Positions 7,437 to 16,631 of a DNA stretch of 43,747 bases are shown one piece after another; within the stretch, counting starts at the first letter, position 1, and each line of letters begins with the position of its first letter. The position numbers were made by a program, and so were the translations under genes. The stretch is from Pseudomonadota bacterium (lineage in GTDB: Bacteria; Pseudomonadota; Gammaproteobacteria; Competibacterales; Competibacteraceae). The stretch is from the NCBI GenBank assembly GCA_022709365.1, contig JAKLIY010000035.1, positions 1-43,747 on the forward strand. Direction: 5' to 3'. The notes below the pieces were generated by a model that was given only the letters and a program-made list of their open reading frames with translations, was not told the origin of the DNA and did not search any database.

Positions 7437-10195
7437 GGGATAAGGCAATGATCAAGAAAAACCGAGATAACAGCAGCCTGCTGTTCATCGAACCGTCCGG
7501 GCAGTTGCGGCTGGCGGACCCATCGGCCGAACAAACCGTGTTGGCGCAGCAGCGGGTCGATTGCCTCGGTCTGACCTTCCCCAACGACGCCGCCCGCCGC
7601 GAGCATTTTCTGGCGCTGTTGCGGGAGCAGTTGCAAGACCCGGCGTTTCGGCAGATTGAAGGCTTTCCCCTCGGCAGTGATGAAGACATTTTGGCGTTGT
7701 CCGATCCGCCGTATTACACCGCTTGCCCGAATCCGTTTATTGCCGAGTTCATCCGGTTATACGGGACGCCTTATGACCCGGCAGTGCCGTATCACAAGGA
7801 ACCGTTCGCGGCGGATGTCAGCGAAGGCAAGAACGACCCGATTTATAACGCCCATTCCTACCATACCAAGGTGCCGCACAAGGCGATCATGCGCTATATC
7901 CTGCATTACACCCAGCCGGGCGATCTGGTGTTTGATGGGTTTTGCGGGACGGGCATGACCGGGGTCGCGGCGCAATTGTGCGGAGATCGGAAAGCGGTCG
8001 AGTCGTTGGGCTATCGGGTGGAGAAAGACGGCGCGATTCTGGAGTCGGTTCAGGACAATGGTCAAACCGTGTGGAAGCCGTTTTCTCGATGTGGCGCACG
8101 GCGGGCGATTCTCAATGATTTATCGCCAGCGGCGACGTTCATTGCCTACAACTACAACACGCCGGTGGATGTGGTGGCGTTTGAGCGGGAAGCGAAGCGG
8201 ATTTTGGCCGAGGTCGAGGCGGAATGCGGCTGGATGTATGAAACGCGGCATAGCGACGGCAAGACCAAAGGCCGGATCAATTACACGGTCTGGTCTGACG
8301 TATTCATCTGCCCGGAATGCGCGGGGGAAGTGGTGTTCTGGGCGGCTGCGGTGGACAAAGACGCCGGCCAAGTGCGCGATGAGTTCCCCTGTCCGCACTG
8401 TTCCAAGCAATTAACCAAGCGCAACATGGAACGGGCTTGGATCACCAAGTTTGATACCGCGATTCAGCAGACCATCCGCCAAGCCAAGCAAACGCCGGTG
8501 TTGATCAATTACAGCGTGGGCACGAAACGCCATGAGAAAACCCCGGACGATTTTGATCGGGCGTTGGTTGAGAAGATTGAGGGGATGGAGACTCCATATT
8601 GGTTTCCGACTGACCACCTACCGGATGGTTATAATACCCAGCAACCAATGAAGTCGCATGGCGCTACCAACATTCATCATTTTTACACGAAAAGAAATTT
8701 AACAATTTTGTCTAAATTCAGATATTTTGGAAAAAATTTTTGGGCACCATTTAGTGCGTTAACACCTCGTGCAACAAGAATGCATAGAATTGCTGCTAGT
8801 CGAATAGGTGGAGAAAAAAAGGGAGTTGGTGGTGCCACAGTTGGAGTGATAAATGGAACATTATATATTCCTTCACTCTCTGTTGAAATGAATATAATCG
8901 AGCAATCAATTGAGCGAATTAATGTATTTTCTAAATCGATATTTAAGCCAAAACCTATTCGGATCTTAAATCAATCAACAACAGATATAGCGCAATTACA
9001 AAAAAATTGTATTGACTATATATTTATTGATCCCCCGTTCGGCGCAAATCTAATGTATTCCGAACTCAATCTCCTCTGGGAATCCTGGCTCAAAGTTTTC
9101 ACTAACAACAAAACCGAAGCGATTGAAAACAAAGTCCAAGGAAAAACGCTGAATGATTATCGTCGATTGATGACGGATTGCTTCAAAGAAGCCTTCCGCA
9201 TTCTCAAACCCGGTCGTTGGATGACCATTGAGTTTTCCAACACCCAAGCCGCTGTCTGGAACGCCATCCAAACCGCCATTCAGGAAGCCGGTTTCATTGT
9301 CGCCAACGTCGCGGCACTGGATAAAAAGCAAGGCAGCTTCAAAGCTGTTACCACCACTACTGCCGTCAAACAAGACCTCATCATTTCCGCCTACAAACCC
9401 AACGGCGGTCTTGAAGAACGCTTCACCCAAACCGGCGGCACTGAAAAATCCGTCTGGGATTTCGTCAGCACCCACCTGAACTACCTGCTGACGGTCAAGC
9501 TGAATAACGGCCAGCTTGAATTCATCGCCGAGCGCGACCCCCGCATCCTGTTTGATCGGATGGTGGCCTATTTCATCCGTCACAACGTCCCGGTGCCGCT
9601 GTCCACTCAAGAGTTTCAAGCCGGTTTGCAGGATCGCTTCTCCGTCCGCGACGGCATGATCTTCTTGTCCGAACAGCTCAACGACTACGACCGGGCGCGG
9701 TTGCAAGTCGCCCAAGCGCCGCAAATGGAATTGTTTGTCTCCGATGAGCGTTCCGCGATTGACTGGCTCACCGACTTCCTCAAACCACGCCCCGCCACCA
9801 CGCAAGACATTCAACCCGACTTCATGCAGCAACTCGGCGCGGGCTGGAAAAAACACGAAACCCGCCCGGAATTAAAGCAACTGCTCGAAGACAACTTTCT
9901 GCAAGACGCCGCGAATCGCTGGTACGTCCCCGATCCCAACAAAGCGCAAGAACTGGAACAACTCCGCACCAAGGCGCTGCTCAAGGAATTTGCCGTCTAC
10001 CAAGCCCACACCGGACGCCAGCTCAAGGAATTCCGCACCGAAGCTCTCCGCGCCGGTTTCAAAGCCGCGTATGACCGCCGCGATTACCGCACCATTGTCA
10101 CCGTCGCCGCCAAACTGCCCGATGCCGTGTTGCAGGAAGACGAAAAACTGCTGATGTACTACGACGTGGCGAGTCTGCGGGTTGAGGAGGAATAA
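7433..10195 (+). CDS. pglX: BREX type 3 DNA methyltransferase PglX
   Basis: This 920-residue DNA methyltransferase (numbered from 7433; an ATG at 7448 is an alternative start) has a DPPYY box at 91-95 and the SAM-binding FDGFCGTG motif at 167-174. Two CxxC pairs (293/296 and 320/323) look like a zinc ribbon, and a second catalytic-type DPPF box is at 533-536. In BREX the PglX-type enzyme methylates a non-palindromic site on host DNA to mark self. Residues about 396-542 are encoded by strikingly AT-rich DNA (8620-9060) with A7 and A6T5 runs, flanked by GC-rich sequence on both sides. This is where a target-recognition region would be expected, so a recombinational swap of specificity is likely. 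Confidence 0.85.
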   Translation: MRDKAMIKKNRDNSSLLFIEPSGQLRLADPSAEQTVLAQQRVDCLGLTFPNDAARREHFLALLREQLQDPAFRQIEGFPLGSDEDILALSDPPYYTACPNPFIAEFIRLYGTPYDPAVPYHKEPFAADVSEGKNDPIYNAHSYHTKVPHKAIMRYILHYTQPGDLVFDGFCGTGMTGVAAQLCGDRKAVESLGYRVEKDGAILESVQDNGQTVWKPFSRCGARRAILNDLSPAATFIAYNYNTPVDVVAFEREAKRILAEVEAECGWMYETRHSDGKTKGRINYTVWSDVFICPECAGEVVFWAAAVDKDAGQVRDEFPCPHCSKQLTKRNMERAWITKFDTAIQQTIRQAKQTPVLINYSVGTKRHEKTPDDFDRALVEKIEGMETPYWFPTDHLPDGYNTQQPMKSHGATNIHHFYTKRNLTILSKFRYFGKNFWAPFSALTPRATRMHRIAASRIGGEKKGVGGATVGVINGTLYIPSLSVEMNIIEQSIERINVFSKSIFKPKPIRILNQSTTDIAQLQKNCIDYIFIDPPFGANLMYSELNLLWESWLKVFTNNKTEAIENKVQGKTLNDYRRLMTDCFKEAFRILKPGRWMTIEFSNTQAAVWNAIQTAIQEAGFIVANVAALDKKQGSFKAVTTTTAVKQDLIISAYKPNGGLEERFTQTGGTEKSVWDFVSTHLNYLLTVKLNNGQLEFIAERDPRILFDRMVAYFIRHNVPVPLSTQEFQAGLQDRFSVRDGMIFLSEQLNDYDRARLQVAQAPQMELFVSDERSAIDWLTDFLKPRPATTQDIQPDFMQQLGAGWKKHETRPELKQLLEDNFLQDAANRWYVPDPNKAQELEQLRTKALLKEFAVYQAHTGRQLKEFRTEALRAGFKAAYDRRDYRTIVTVAAKLPDAVLQEDEKLLMYYDVASLRVEEE
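8620..9060 (+). other. AT-rich mosaic segment inside pglX (candidate target-recognition region)
   Basis: Within an otherwise GC-rich gene, about 440 bases become AT-rich, with ATA, AAA, ATT and TTA codons and runs such as A6T5 near 8731 and A7 at 8814-8820. The reading frame stays open across both edges. The segment lies between the zinc-ribbon part and the DPPF box. After it, codon choice shifts to C-ending codons that continue into the helicase and pglZ genes. The composition is seen directly; its reading as a swapped specificity domain is inference. Confidence 0.65.
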
Positions 10196-10200
10196 TCGTT

Positions 10201-10680
10201 ATGCCCGCTTCCGTTTACATCGAAACCTCGGTCATTAGTTACTACACGGCGCGATCAAGCCGCGATTTGGTCGCCGCTGCCCGGCAAACCATTACCCAGG
10301 AATGGTGGGAAGAAGCGCGGGATCGCTTTGAACTGTACGTTTCCACCGTAGTCATCGCCGAGGCAAAAACGGGTGATCCACACGCCGCGCAAAGGCGTAT
10401 GGCGGCCATTTCGGATTTGCCCGTTCTCGCTGTGAACGAGGCGGCTAAAGAGTTAGCAAAACAGTTGATTGCACAAAAATTGATCCCCGAAACCAGTGCA
10501 GAAGATGCCCTGCATATTGCCTTGGCGACGGTACACAACATGAATTTTTTATTGACGTGGAATTTTCGCCATATCAACAACGCTGAAACGAAAACTCGAA
10601 TCACCGCCGCGATTGAATCGCTCGGTTATGAATGTCCACTGCTCTGTTCCCCTGAAGAACTAGGAGGCACTGAACCATGA
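10201..10680 (+). CDS. PIN-domain protein, VapC-like
   Basis: This 159-residue PIN-fold protein has the first acidic motif YIETSVISYY (Glu8 in the usual Asp position, normal for this subfamily), E53 in the second segment, and the third motif EDALHIALA at 101-109. It ends with TWNFRHINN near residue 119. Such proteins are usually toxins that cut RNA. It starts 5 bases after pglX and its stop overlaps the next gene (ATGA), so it sits inside the BREX operon. Its partner would be the 92-residue protein that follows. It may guard the operon or have moved in as an addiction module. Confidence 0.75.
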   Translation: MPASVYIETSVISYYTARSSRDLVAAARQTITQEWWEEARDRFELYVSTVVIAEAKTGDPHAAQRRMAAISDLPVLAVNEAAKELAKQLIAQKLIPETSAEDALHIALATVHNMNFLLTWNFRHINNAETKTRITAAIESLGYECPLLCSPEELGGTEP

Positions 10681-10955
10681 AATCTGACCCGATTATTGAT
10701 GAAGTCCGTAGAGTTCGTGAGGCCCACGCTGCAAAGTTCAACTATGACCTATCAGCCATTTGCGCGGATTTTATAAAACAGCAGAACGAGGCAGAGTACT
10801 CAGTTATTTCTCGCCCGCCTAAAATGCGGTTCAAAACCGAAACGCCGTCCTTACCTCGCCGCCAGCCTCCGCCCAGCATTGCCGGTCAAGGCGAAATGCT
10901 TGACGACCTGATTGCGCCAGCCGTTCCCGAAGCGGATTGGGATGCCTTGCGATGA
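10677..10955 (+). CDS. Small antitoxin-like partner of the PIN protein
   Basis: This 92-residue protein overlaps the PIN gene by ATGA at its start and the helicase gene by ATGA at its end. The N-terminal 35 residues (MKSDPIIDEVRRVREAHAAKFNYD) resemble short proteins often found beside PIN toxins. The C-terminal part, after a Pro/Arg-rich linker, ends in MLDDLIAPAVPEADWDAL, a tail like those antitoxins insert into a PIN toxin. No DNA-binding domain is obvious. Assignment as the cognate antitoxin rests on pairing and these tails, not on a recognised family. Confidence 0.55.
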   Translation: MKSDPIIDEVRRVREAHAAKFNYDLSAICADFIKQQNEAEYSVISRPPKMRFKTETPSLPRRQPPPSIAGQGEMLDDLIAPAVPEADWDALR

Positions 10956-13849
10956 AACCCGGCGACTGGCGGCACAGCCTTGACCGTGACCAACCCTGTC
11001 AAATCATCGCCACCGAAACCCTCTGGGGCCAAACGCTGTGCCAAGTCTGGCTACCGGGCAGCGGTCGCACGGCCCGCTTTCCCGCCGACCGTCTGACCGA
11101 CCTGCAACCTGATCCAAAACCCGAACGCCGCAACCTCGCTCAATACTTCACCTTCGTCGGCGCAGCCGCCCGCATTGCCGATGCCTTGGCTAACGCGCCA
11201 TTAACCGCCCCGCTGCAAAGCAGCGTCATCCCGCTCCCTCACCAGTTGCAAGTCTTGGAACGCGCCCTGTCGGGCAACTCGACCGGCGCAACCCGCTACT
11301 TGCTGGCCGATGAAGTCGGATTGGGCAAAACCATCGAAGCCGGCCTCATCCTGAGCGAACTCAAGCAACGGGGCCGAATCCGCCGCATTCTGATCGTGGC
11401 TCCGGCAGGGCTGGTCGCGCAGTGGGTCAGCGAAATGAAAACCCACTTCAACGAAGATTTCCGGCTGGTCTTGCCCAATCACCTGACCGCCCTGCGCCAA
11501 GTCGTCAGCCTTGGCGACCACGACAACCCGTGGCGGCACTACGATCAAGTGGTTTGTTCGCTGGATTCTGTGAAGCCGCTGGATAAACGGCGCGGGTGGA
11601 GCGCCGAACAAATCAGCCAGTACAACCGCGACCGCTTCACTAATCTGGTCTGTGCCGGTTGGGATTTAATCATCATTGACGAAGCCCACCGACTCGGCGG
11701 CAGCAGCAAACAGGTCGCCCGCTACAAGCTCGGCGAAGCGCTGGCTCAAGCTGCGCCTCATCTGCTGCTCCTCTCGGCGACCCCGCACCAAGGCAAAACC
11801 GACGCTTTCCGACGCCTGATTCGTTTTATCAGCGAATATGCCGTTCCTGATCCCGCCATTACCCGCGAGCAGATCGCGCCCTATGTGATTCGCACCGAGA
11901 AACGCTACGCCATCGACGCCGACGGCCAGCCGCTGTTCAAACCCCGTTTCACCCAATTACTGACCGTGGCCTGGGGCGCTCGTCATCACGATCAGCGCAC
12001 CCTGTATGAAGCGGTCACGGACTACGTTCGGCTGGGCTACAACCAGGCGCGGCAAGCCCAGCAGAACGCCATCGGCTTCCTGATGATCCTGATGCAGCGG
12101 CTGGTCACCTCCAGCACCGCCGCCATTCGCGCCGCGCTGGAACGGCGGCTCGAAGTCCTGCAACTGCCGATCAGCCAACAGGAATTACTGGCCGATGACG
12201 ACCTGCCCGATGATTGGGAAGCCCTCGACGGTCAGGAACAATTCGACACCCTGCTGAACGCCCGCCTCAAAGGCTTGAAAAACGAACGCGCCGAAGTCGA
12301 AGTGTTGCTGGCGCTGGCCCGGCGTTGTGAAGCCCAAGGCCCGGACACCAAGGCCGAAACGTTGCTGGAGGAAATGCAGCGTCTCCGCCGCGAAGAGAAC
12401 GATCCCAGCCTCAAGTTTCTGGTCTTCACTGAATTTGTCGCCACCCAAACCGTGCTGGCTGACTTTCTGACCCAACGCGGCTTTAGCGTGGTGCGCCTGA
12501 ACGGGTCCCTGAATCTGGACGAACGCCGCGACGTGCAAGACCGCTTTGCCGCTGAGGCCGAAGTGCTGATTTCCACCGACGCCGGCGGGGAAGGCTTGAA
12601 CCTGCAATTCTGTCATATCGTCACCAACTACGATCTGCCGTGGAACCCGATGAAGCTGGAACAGCGCATTGGCCGGGTGGATCGCATTGGTCAGGGCCAC
12701 GTCGTCCAAGCCTTGAACATGGTGCTGGAAGACACCGTCGAGCTACGGGTGCGGGAAGTGCTGGAAGAAAAGCTCCAGCGGATTCTCGAAGAATTTGGCG
12801 TGGACAAGCTCTCTGACGTGCTGGACTCCGAAGAAGGCGGAGCGCCGTTCGAGGACTTGTATCTACAGGCCATGCTGTCCCCTGAACAAGCCGAACAACG
12901 CGCCGAGGCGCTGGCCGAATACATTCGCCGCCAAGCGGAAACTGGTCGCCAGCGGGCAACGCTCCTGAGCAGTCAAACCGATTTGGACCCGGCCAAGGCG
13001 CGATGCCTCGCGGATCATCCGTTGCCGTATTGGCTGGAACGAATGGTCGTCGCCTATTTGGAAAGTCGGCTGGACTCCGGCGCAACAGTCACCCGTGATG
13101 CTATCGGCTATCACCTGAAATGGCCGGACCGTCACGAAATCCACCATGCCGTCTTCACCAAAGCCGAAGCGGAACAGGCCGGCGCGGTCTGGGTATCGCT
13201 GGAGGATGAACGAGTACGGAAACTCTTGGATCAACTGCCATTCCACGCCCCCGGACAACCGATTTACCCGGTGATCCTGCCGGGCGTGTCCAACAAAGTC
13301 AGCGGATTCTGGTCGCTCTGGCGGATCAGCCTGCCCAAACCCGCCGAACGTCGGCAAAACCTGTTTGCGGTCTTCATCAGCGACGATGGCCGAACCTTAG
13401 CGCCCACCGCCCGCACCGTCTGGGACCACCTGATCGACGAACCGGACGGCGTGCATGTCAGTGGTGCGCCATTAGCAGGCGCTGCTGTATGGGATGCCTA
13501 TACCGCTTCTCGTCAAGCCGCTGAAATTCAAGGCGCACCGATTCATACCGAACTGGTCAGCGCCTATCAACAAGAGCTGAATGTGCAGGTCGAGGATCTT
13601 GACTCTAGCTCCTCTTATTACCAGATAAGAGCGATCAGACGCTTCGAGCCGGAAGCCACCCGTAAACAAAAGCTCCGGAAGGCAAAACAGGAATACGATC
13701 AGAAAATAAGGTCAGTACTGGGCATTGATCGCGTCGACGATCTGCCTAAATTGTCAAAATTTGGGGATATCGACGTTACCCAGTACCCGGCTTATCCCGA
13801 ACTCACCGCCCTGCTACTCCTGCGGATTGAGCGGGAATCCCCGACATGA
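10952..13849 (+). CDS. brxHII: BREX type 3 SNF2-like helicase BrxHII
   Basis: The ATG at 10952 overlaps the preceding stop and gives 965 residues. Superfamily 2 motifs are complete: DEVGLGKT (120-127), DEAH (243-246), SAT (275-277), and motif VI QRIGRVDR (571-578) preceded by NYDLPWNP. This is the SNF2/RapA-like helicase expected in type 3 BREX between pglX and pglZ. It probably translocates on DNA during surveillance or exclusion. A similar helicase occurs in DISARM (DrmD), but none of the other DISARM genes is present. The stop overlaps pglZ (ATGA). Confidence 0.85.
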   Translation: MKPGDWRHSLDRDQPCQIIATETLWGQTLCQVWLPGSGRTARFPADRLTDLQPDPKPERRNLAQYFTFVGAAARIADALANAPLTAPLQSSVIPLPHQLQVLERALSGNSTGATRYLLADEVGLGKTIEAGLILSELKQRGRIRRILIVAPAGLVAQWVSEMKTHFNEDFRLVLPNHLTALRQVVSLGDHDNPWRHYDQVVCSLDSVKPLDKRRGWSAEQISQYNRDRFTNLVCAGWDLIIIDEAHRLGGSSKQVARYKLGEALAQAAPHLLLLSATPHQGKTDAFRRLIRFISEYAVPDPAITREQIAPYVIRTEKRYAIDADGQPLFKPRFTQLLTVAWGARHHDQRTLYEAVTDYVRLGYNQARQAQQNAIGFLMILMQRLVTSSTAAIRAALERRLEVLQLPISQQELLADDDLPDDWEALDGQEQFDTLLNARLKGLKNERAEVEVLLALARRCEAQGPDTKAETLLEEMQRLRREENDPSLKFLVFTEFVATQTVLADFLTQRGFSVVRLNGSLNLDERRDVQDRFAAEAEVLISTDAGGEGLNLQFCHIVTNYDLPWNPMKLEQRIGRVDRIGQGHVVQALNMVLEDTVELRVREVLEEKLQRILEEFGVDKLSDVLDSEEGGAPFEDLYLQAMLSPEQAEQRAEALAEYIRRQAETGRQRATLLSSQTDLDPAKARCLADHPLPYWLERMVVAYLESRLDSGATVTRDAIGYHLKWPDRHEIHHAVFTKAEAEQAGAVWVSLEDERVRKLLDQLPFHAPGQPIYPVILPGVSNKVSGFWSLWRISLPKPAERRQNLFAVFISDDGRTLAPTARTVWDHLIDEPDGVHVSGAPLAGAAVWDAYTASRQAAEIQGAPIHTELVSAYQQELNVQVEDLDSSSSYYQIRAIRRFEPEATRKQKLRKAKQEYDQKIRSVLGIDRVDDLPKLSKFGDIDVTQYPAYPELTALLLLRIERESPT

Positions 13850-15876
13850 CCGCCACCGACTGGCGCGAGCCGATTCTCGCCCATTTCAGCCCGGCCATGG
13901 CCGCCGTCGCCCGACTCACGGTGGTGGCCGATCCCGATGACCTCTTGACCGAACCGGGCATCATTGAAGGCATCCGGGCGCGCGGTTTCGAGATACTGCC
14001 CTTTACCGATCACGTCGCCTTTCGTTACGCCTATGAACGGCGCTTCCGCGAACAGTGGGACGCCGGCCAACCGACTACACTGGCGGTTGTTCTGCGCACC
14101 GCCAATGCCGCCGTAGCGGATTTGCCCTTTGATCTACTCGATCAAGCCCGGCGCGATGCCCGCATTTTCACGTTCAGCCTGGCCGAGCAGTTTCCCCGCT
14201 TCGCTCCGCGCCTGATTGCGGAACTGGATCGCAGTCACTTCGACCGGCTGTTTGCCGCCCACGCCCATCAATCCCAGCCCCTGGGCGAAAACGCCACTGC
14301 TGATTTTCTATTGCGCCACGTCTTCGAGATCGACCCAGCGCTGATTACCCACCCCGCAGAACTGGTGCGCGTGCTGCTGCGGCTGCATTACCGCCGCCAA
14401 ACGCTGCCGCCGCTGACCGTCGCCCGCCTGCTGGATCGACTCCAGCCACAAGCACAGTGGACCGGCTGGCCGCTGGACCGATTATTCACCCGCCGCGCTG
14501 ATTTTCTGGCCTTCCTGCAAGAACGCTGGCCGCATTTTGTGAGTCAGCACATCCCCCCATTGGTCAACGTCGTGGCGGAACTCCCCACCCCGCCCCAGTT
14601 TCAACACGCCGGCCCTGCCGATTTGCCGTTTGACCATGAAGATATCCGGGTCTATCTGGATAACCTGTTCACCGAAGGCCAACTCACGCCCACGACCCTG
14701 ATTCCGAAAAGCGCCGTGACGGGCCATTGGCTGGCGGTCGGCGTGGCGGGCGATACGCCCATGGATCAGCGGGAGCGGCTCCACAAACGGCTGAACCTGC
14801 TCAATACCGACTTTCCCGCACCCGATGCCGGTTATCGGGCGTGGCTGCACACCGCCCGGCAGTGGGCCGAAATCATCGCCTTGCGCTGGACGATACCCCC
14901 GGAGGCATTGGCCGCCGACCTTCCAGCACTGGAGACCCTGCACGACCGCCTGGAGCAGACCTTTCAGACCTGGCTCTTGGCCCATTACGCCGCCCTGCAC
15001 AGCCTGCCCTATTGGCCGCAACCGGTGCTGGTGCATCAGCTTCCGCATTTTCTCGCCCACGGGTTCCACGCCCCCCAAAAACGGGCGCTGGTGGTGGTGG
15101 ACGGGCTGGCGCTGGATCAATGGGTCGCCGCCCGTTCCGAAATTCCTGCCCGGCCCTGGACCGTCGAGGACGGGGCGCTATTCGCTTGGGTTCCAACCCT
15201 GACTTCGGTCTCCCGGCAAGCGATCTTTGCCGGTGAACCGCCGTTTTTCTTTGCCGCCAGCCTTGATTCTACCCACAAGGAAGAAGCCCACTGGCTCCGT
15301 TTCTGGGAAACAAAAGGGTTACGCCGGAATGAACTGGCTTATTTCCGCCAGCAGCAGGCCGAAGACGACGACGGCTTGACCGAACGGGTTGACGCCCGCA
15401 TCAGCGACCCGAAATGCCGCGTCATTGCCGTGATCGTCAGCACGGTTGACCAGATGATTCACGGCGCAGTGACCGGCACGGATGGCCTTCATGCCAGTGT
15501 CCGGCACTGGGCGCAACGCGGCGCATTCTGGGCGCTGCTGGATCGCCTGACCGAGGCTGGCTTTGAAGTCTTCCTGACCGCCGACCACGGCAATGTCGAA
15601 GCGCAAGGCATCGGCAAGCCGAATGTCGGCGCAACGGCGAATGAACGTGGCGAACGGGTTCACGTCTTCCCCGATGAACACTTGCGGCAACCGGTCGCCG
15701 CCCAGTATCCCGGCACGATCTGCTGGCCAACGATCGGGCTGCCCGAGGACTACCGCCCGCTGCTGGCTCCGCCACACGGCGCGTTCATCCCGGAAGGCAA
15801 ACGCATTGTCGCTCACGGCGGCATTGCCCTGGAAGAAATGGTCGTCCCCTTGATCCGCATCACGAGAAAACCATGA
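13846..15876 (+). CDS. pglZ: BREX phosphatase-fold protein PglZ
   Basis: This 676-residue protein has the C-terminal alkaline-phosphatase-superfamily PglZ domain: the VVVDGLALD strand with D419, the metal-binding DHG at 580-582, and the terminal AHGGIALEEM motif at 656-664. PglZ is the hallmark BREX component and is required for activity; a nuclease or phosphatase role has been proposed. The N-terminal 400 residues are a helical region typical of the BREX forms. The gene overlaps both neighbours by ATGA, so helicase, PglZ and the BrxA-like protein would be made together. Confidence 0.9.
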   Translation: MTATDWREPILAHFSPAMAAVARLTVVADPDDLLTEPGIIEGIRARGFEILPFTDHVAFRYAYERRFREQWDAGQPTTLAVVLRTANAAVADLPFDLLDQARRDARIFTFSLAEQFPRFAPRLIAELDRSHFDRLFAAHAHQSQPLGENATADFLLRHVFEIDPALITHPAELVRVLLRLHYRRQTLPPLTVARLLDRLQPQAQWTGWPLDRLFTRRADFLAFLQERWPHFVSQHIPPLVNVVAELPTPPQFQHAGPADLPFDHEDIRVYLDNLFTEGQLTPTTLIPKSAVTGHWLAVGVAGDTPMDQRERLHKRLNLLNTDFPAPDAGYRAWLHTARQWAEIIALRWTIPPEALAADLPALETLHDRLEQTFQTWLLAHYAALHSLPYWPQPVLVHQLPHFLAHGFHAPQKRALVVVDGLALDQWVAARSEIPARPWTVEDGALFAWVPTLTSVSRQAIFAGEPPFFFAASLDSTHKEEAHWLRFWETKGLRRNELAYFRQQQAEDDDGLTERVDARISDPKCRVIAVIVSTVDQMIHGAVTGTDGLHASVRHWAQRGAFWALLDRLTEAGFEVFLTADHGNVEAQGIGKPNVGATANERGERVHVFPDEHLRQPVAAQYPGTICWPTIGLPEDYRPLLAPPHGAFIPEGKRIVAHGGIALEEMVVPLIRITRKP

Positions 15877-16619
15877 ATCCTGACCGCCCGCGCAAGATAG
15901 GCTTTGACCGCAAACTGGATCGGGACTGGCTGGACGCTACGGCGGGCCGACTCGCTTCCGGCGCGACGCCGCAGCAAGTCCGTGAAGCGGTTTATCACCT
16001 GCTGGAGGGGATCCTCAGCGGCGATGCCGCCAACAGCGCCCGAGGCAAGACCCTGACGGTCCTTTCAGCGATTTGGCTCACAGTGCCGGCGGCGATTGAA
16101 CCGCTCCGTGTGGAGGTCTTGGCGCGATTCAATGAGGTCACCCCGGACGAACGGCTGGCGCTACACTGGACGATGATGCTGGCGGCCTATCCCTTCTTTC
16201 TCGACGTGGCCGCGCAGACCGGCAAGCTCTTCAGTCTCAATGGTGATTGCACCCTTGCCCAGATTCAGCGGCGCATGGTGGACCGCTGGGGCGAACGCTC
16301 GACCCTCACCCGCGCCGTGCAACGGGTATTGCGCTCCATGGTGGGCTGGGGCGCGTTGCAGGAAGGAACGACGGCGGGCGTGTATCAACCCCGGCCCCAA
16401 CGAATTTCGGCGACGGAACTGGTAACGCTGTTGCTGCTGGAAGGATTATTACACGCCGAGGGGCATGGGTTGAATTTGGAGGCGTTGACCGGCCATCCCG
16501 CGCTATTTCCGTTCGATCTCCACCTGAATCCATTGGTGTTGCGCCAGCAGCCTCGGTTGCGGGTCCATCGGCAGGGGGATCAAAGGGATTGGGTGGAGAT
16601 TATTTCATGTTTACTATAG
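15873..16619 (+). CDS. brxA: BrxA-like protein (DUF1819)
   Basis: The product is 248 residues and begins in the pglZ stop (ATGA). The centre (LHWTMMLAAYPFFLDVA, then RRMVDRWGERSTLTRAVQRVLRSM with VGWGAL) resembles BrxA/DUF1819 proteins, helical DNA-binding proteins found in most BREX systems. It completes the type 3 set, although in other subtypes brxA comes first. It ends in a TAG 12 bases before the Abi_C gene and is probably the last BREX gene of the operon. Similarity is judged by motif pattern and context. Confidence 0.7.
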   Translation: MNPDRPRKIGFDRKLDRDWLDATAGRLASGATPQQVREAVYHLLEGILSGDAANSARGKTLTVLSAIWLTVPAAIEPLRVEVLARFNEVTPDERLALHWTMMLAAYPFFLDVAAQTGKLFSLNGDCTLAQIQRRMVDRWGERSTLTRAVQRVLRSMVGWGALQEGTTAGVYQPRPQRISATELVTLLLLEGLLHAEGHGLNLEALTGHPALFPFDLHLNPLVLRQQPRLRVHRQGDQRDWVEIISCLL

Positions 16620-16631
16620 AGCATCATAAAA

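Noticed and set aside
10952..13849. SNF2-type helicase as part of a DISARM system
   Set aside because: No DrmA, DrmB, DrmC or DrmE homologue is present, while the full type 3 BREX set surrounds it.
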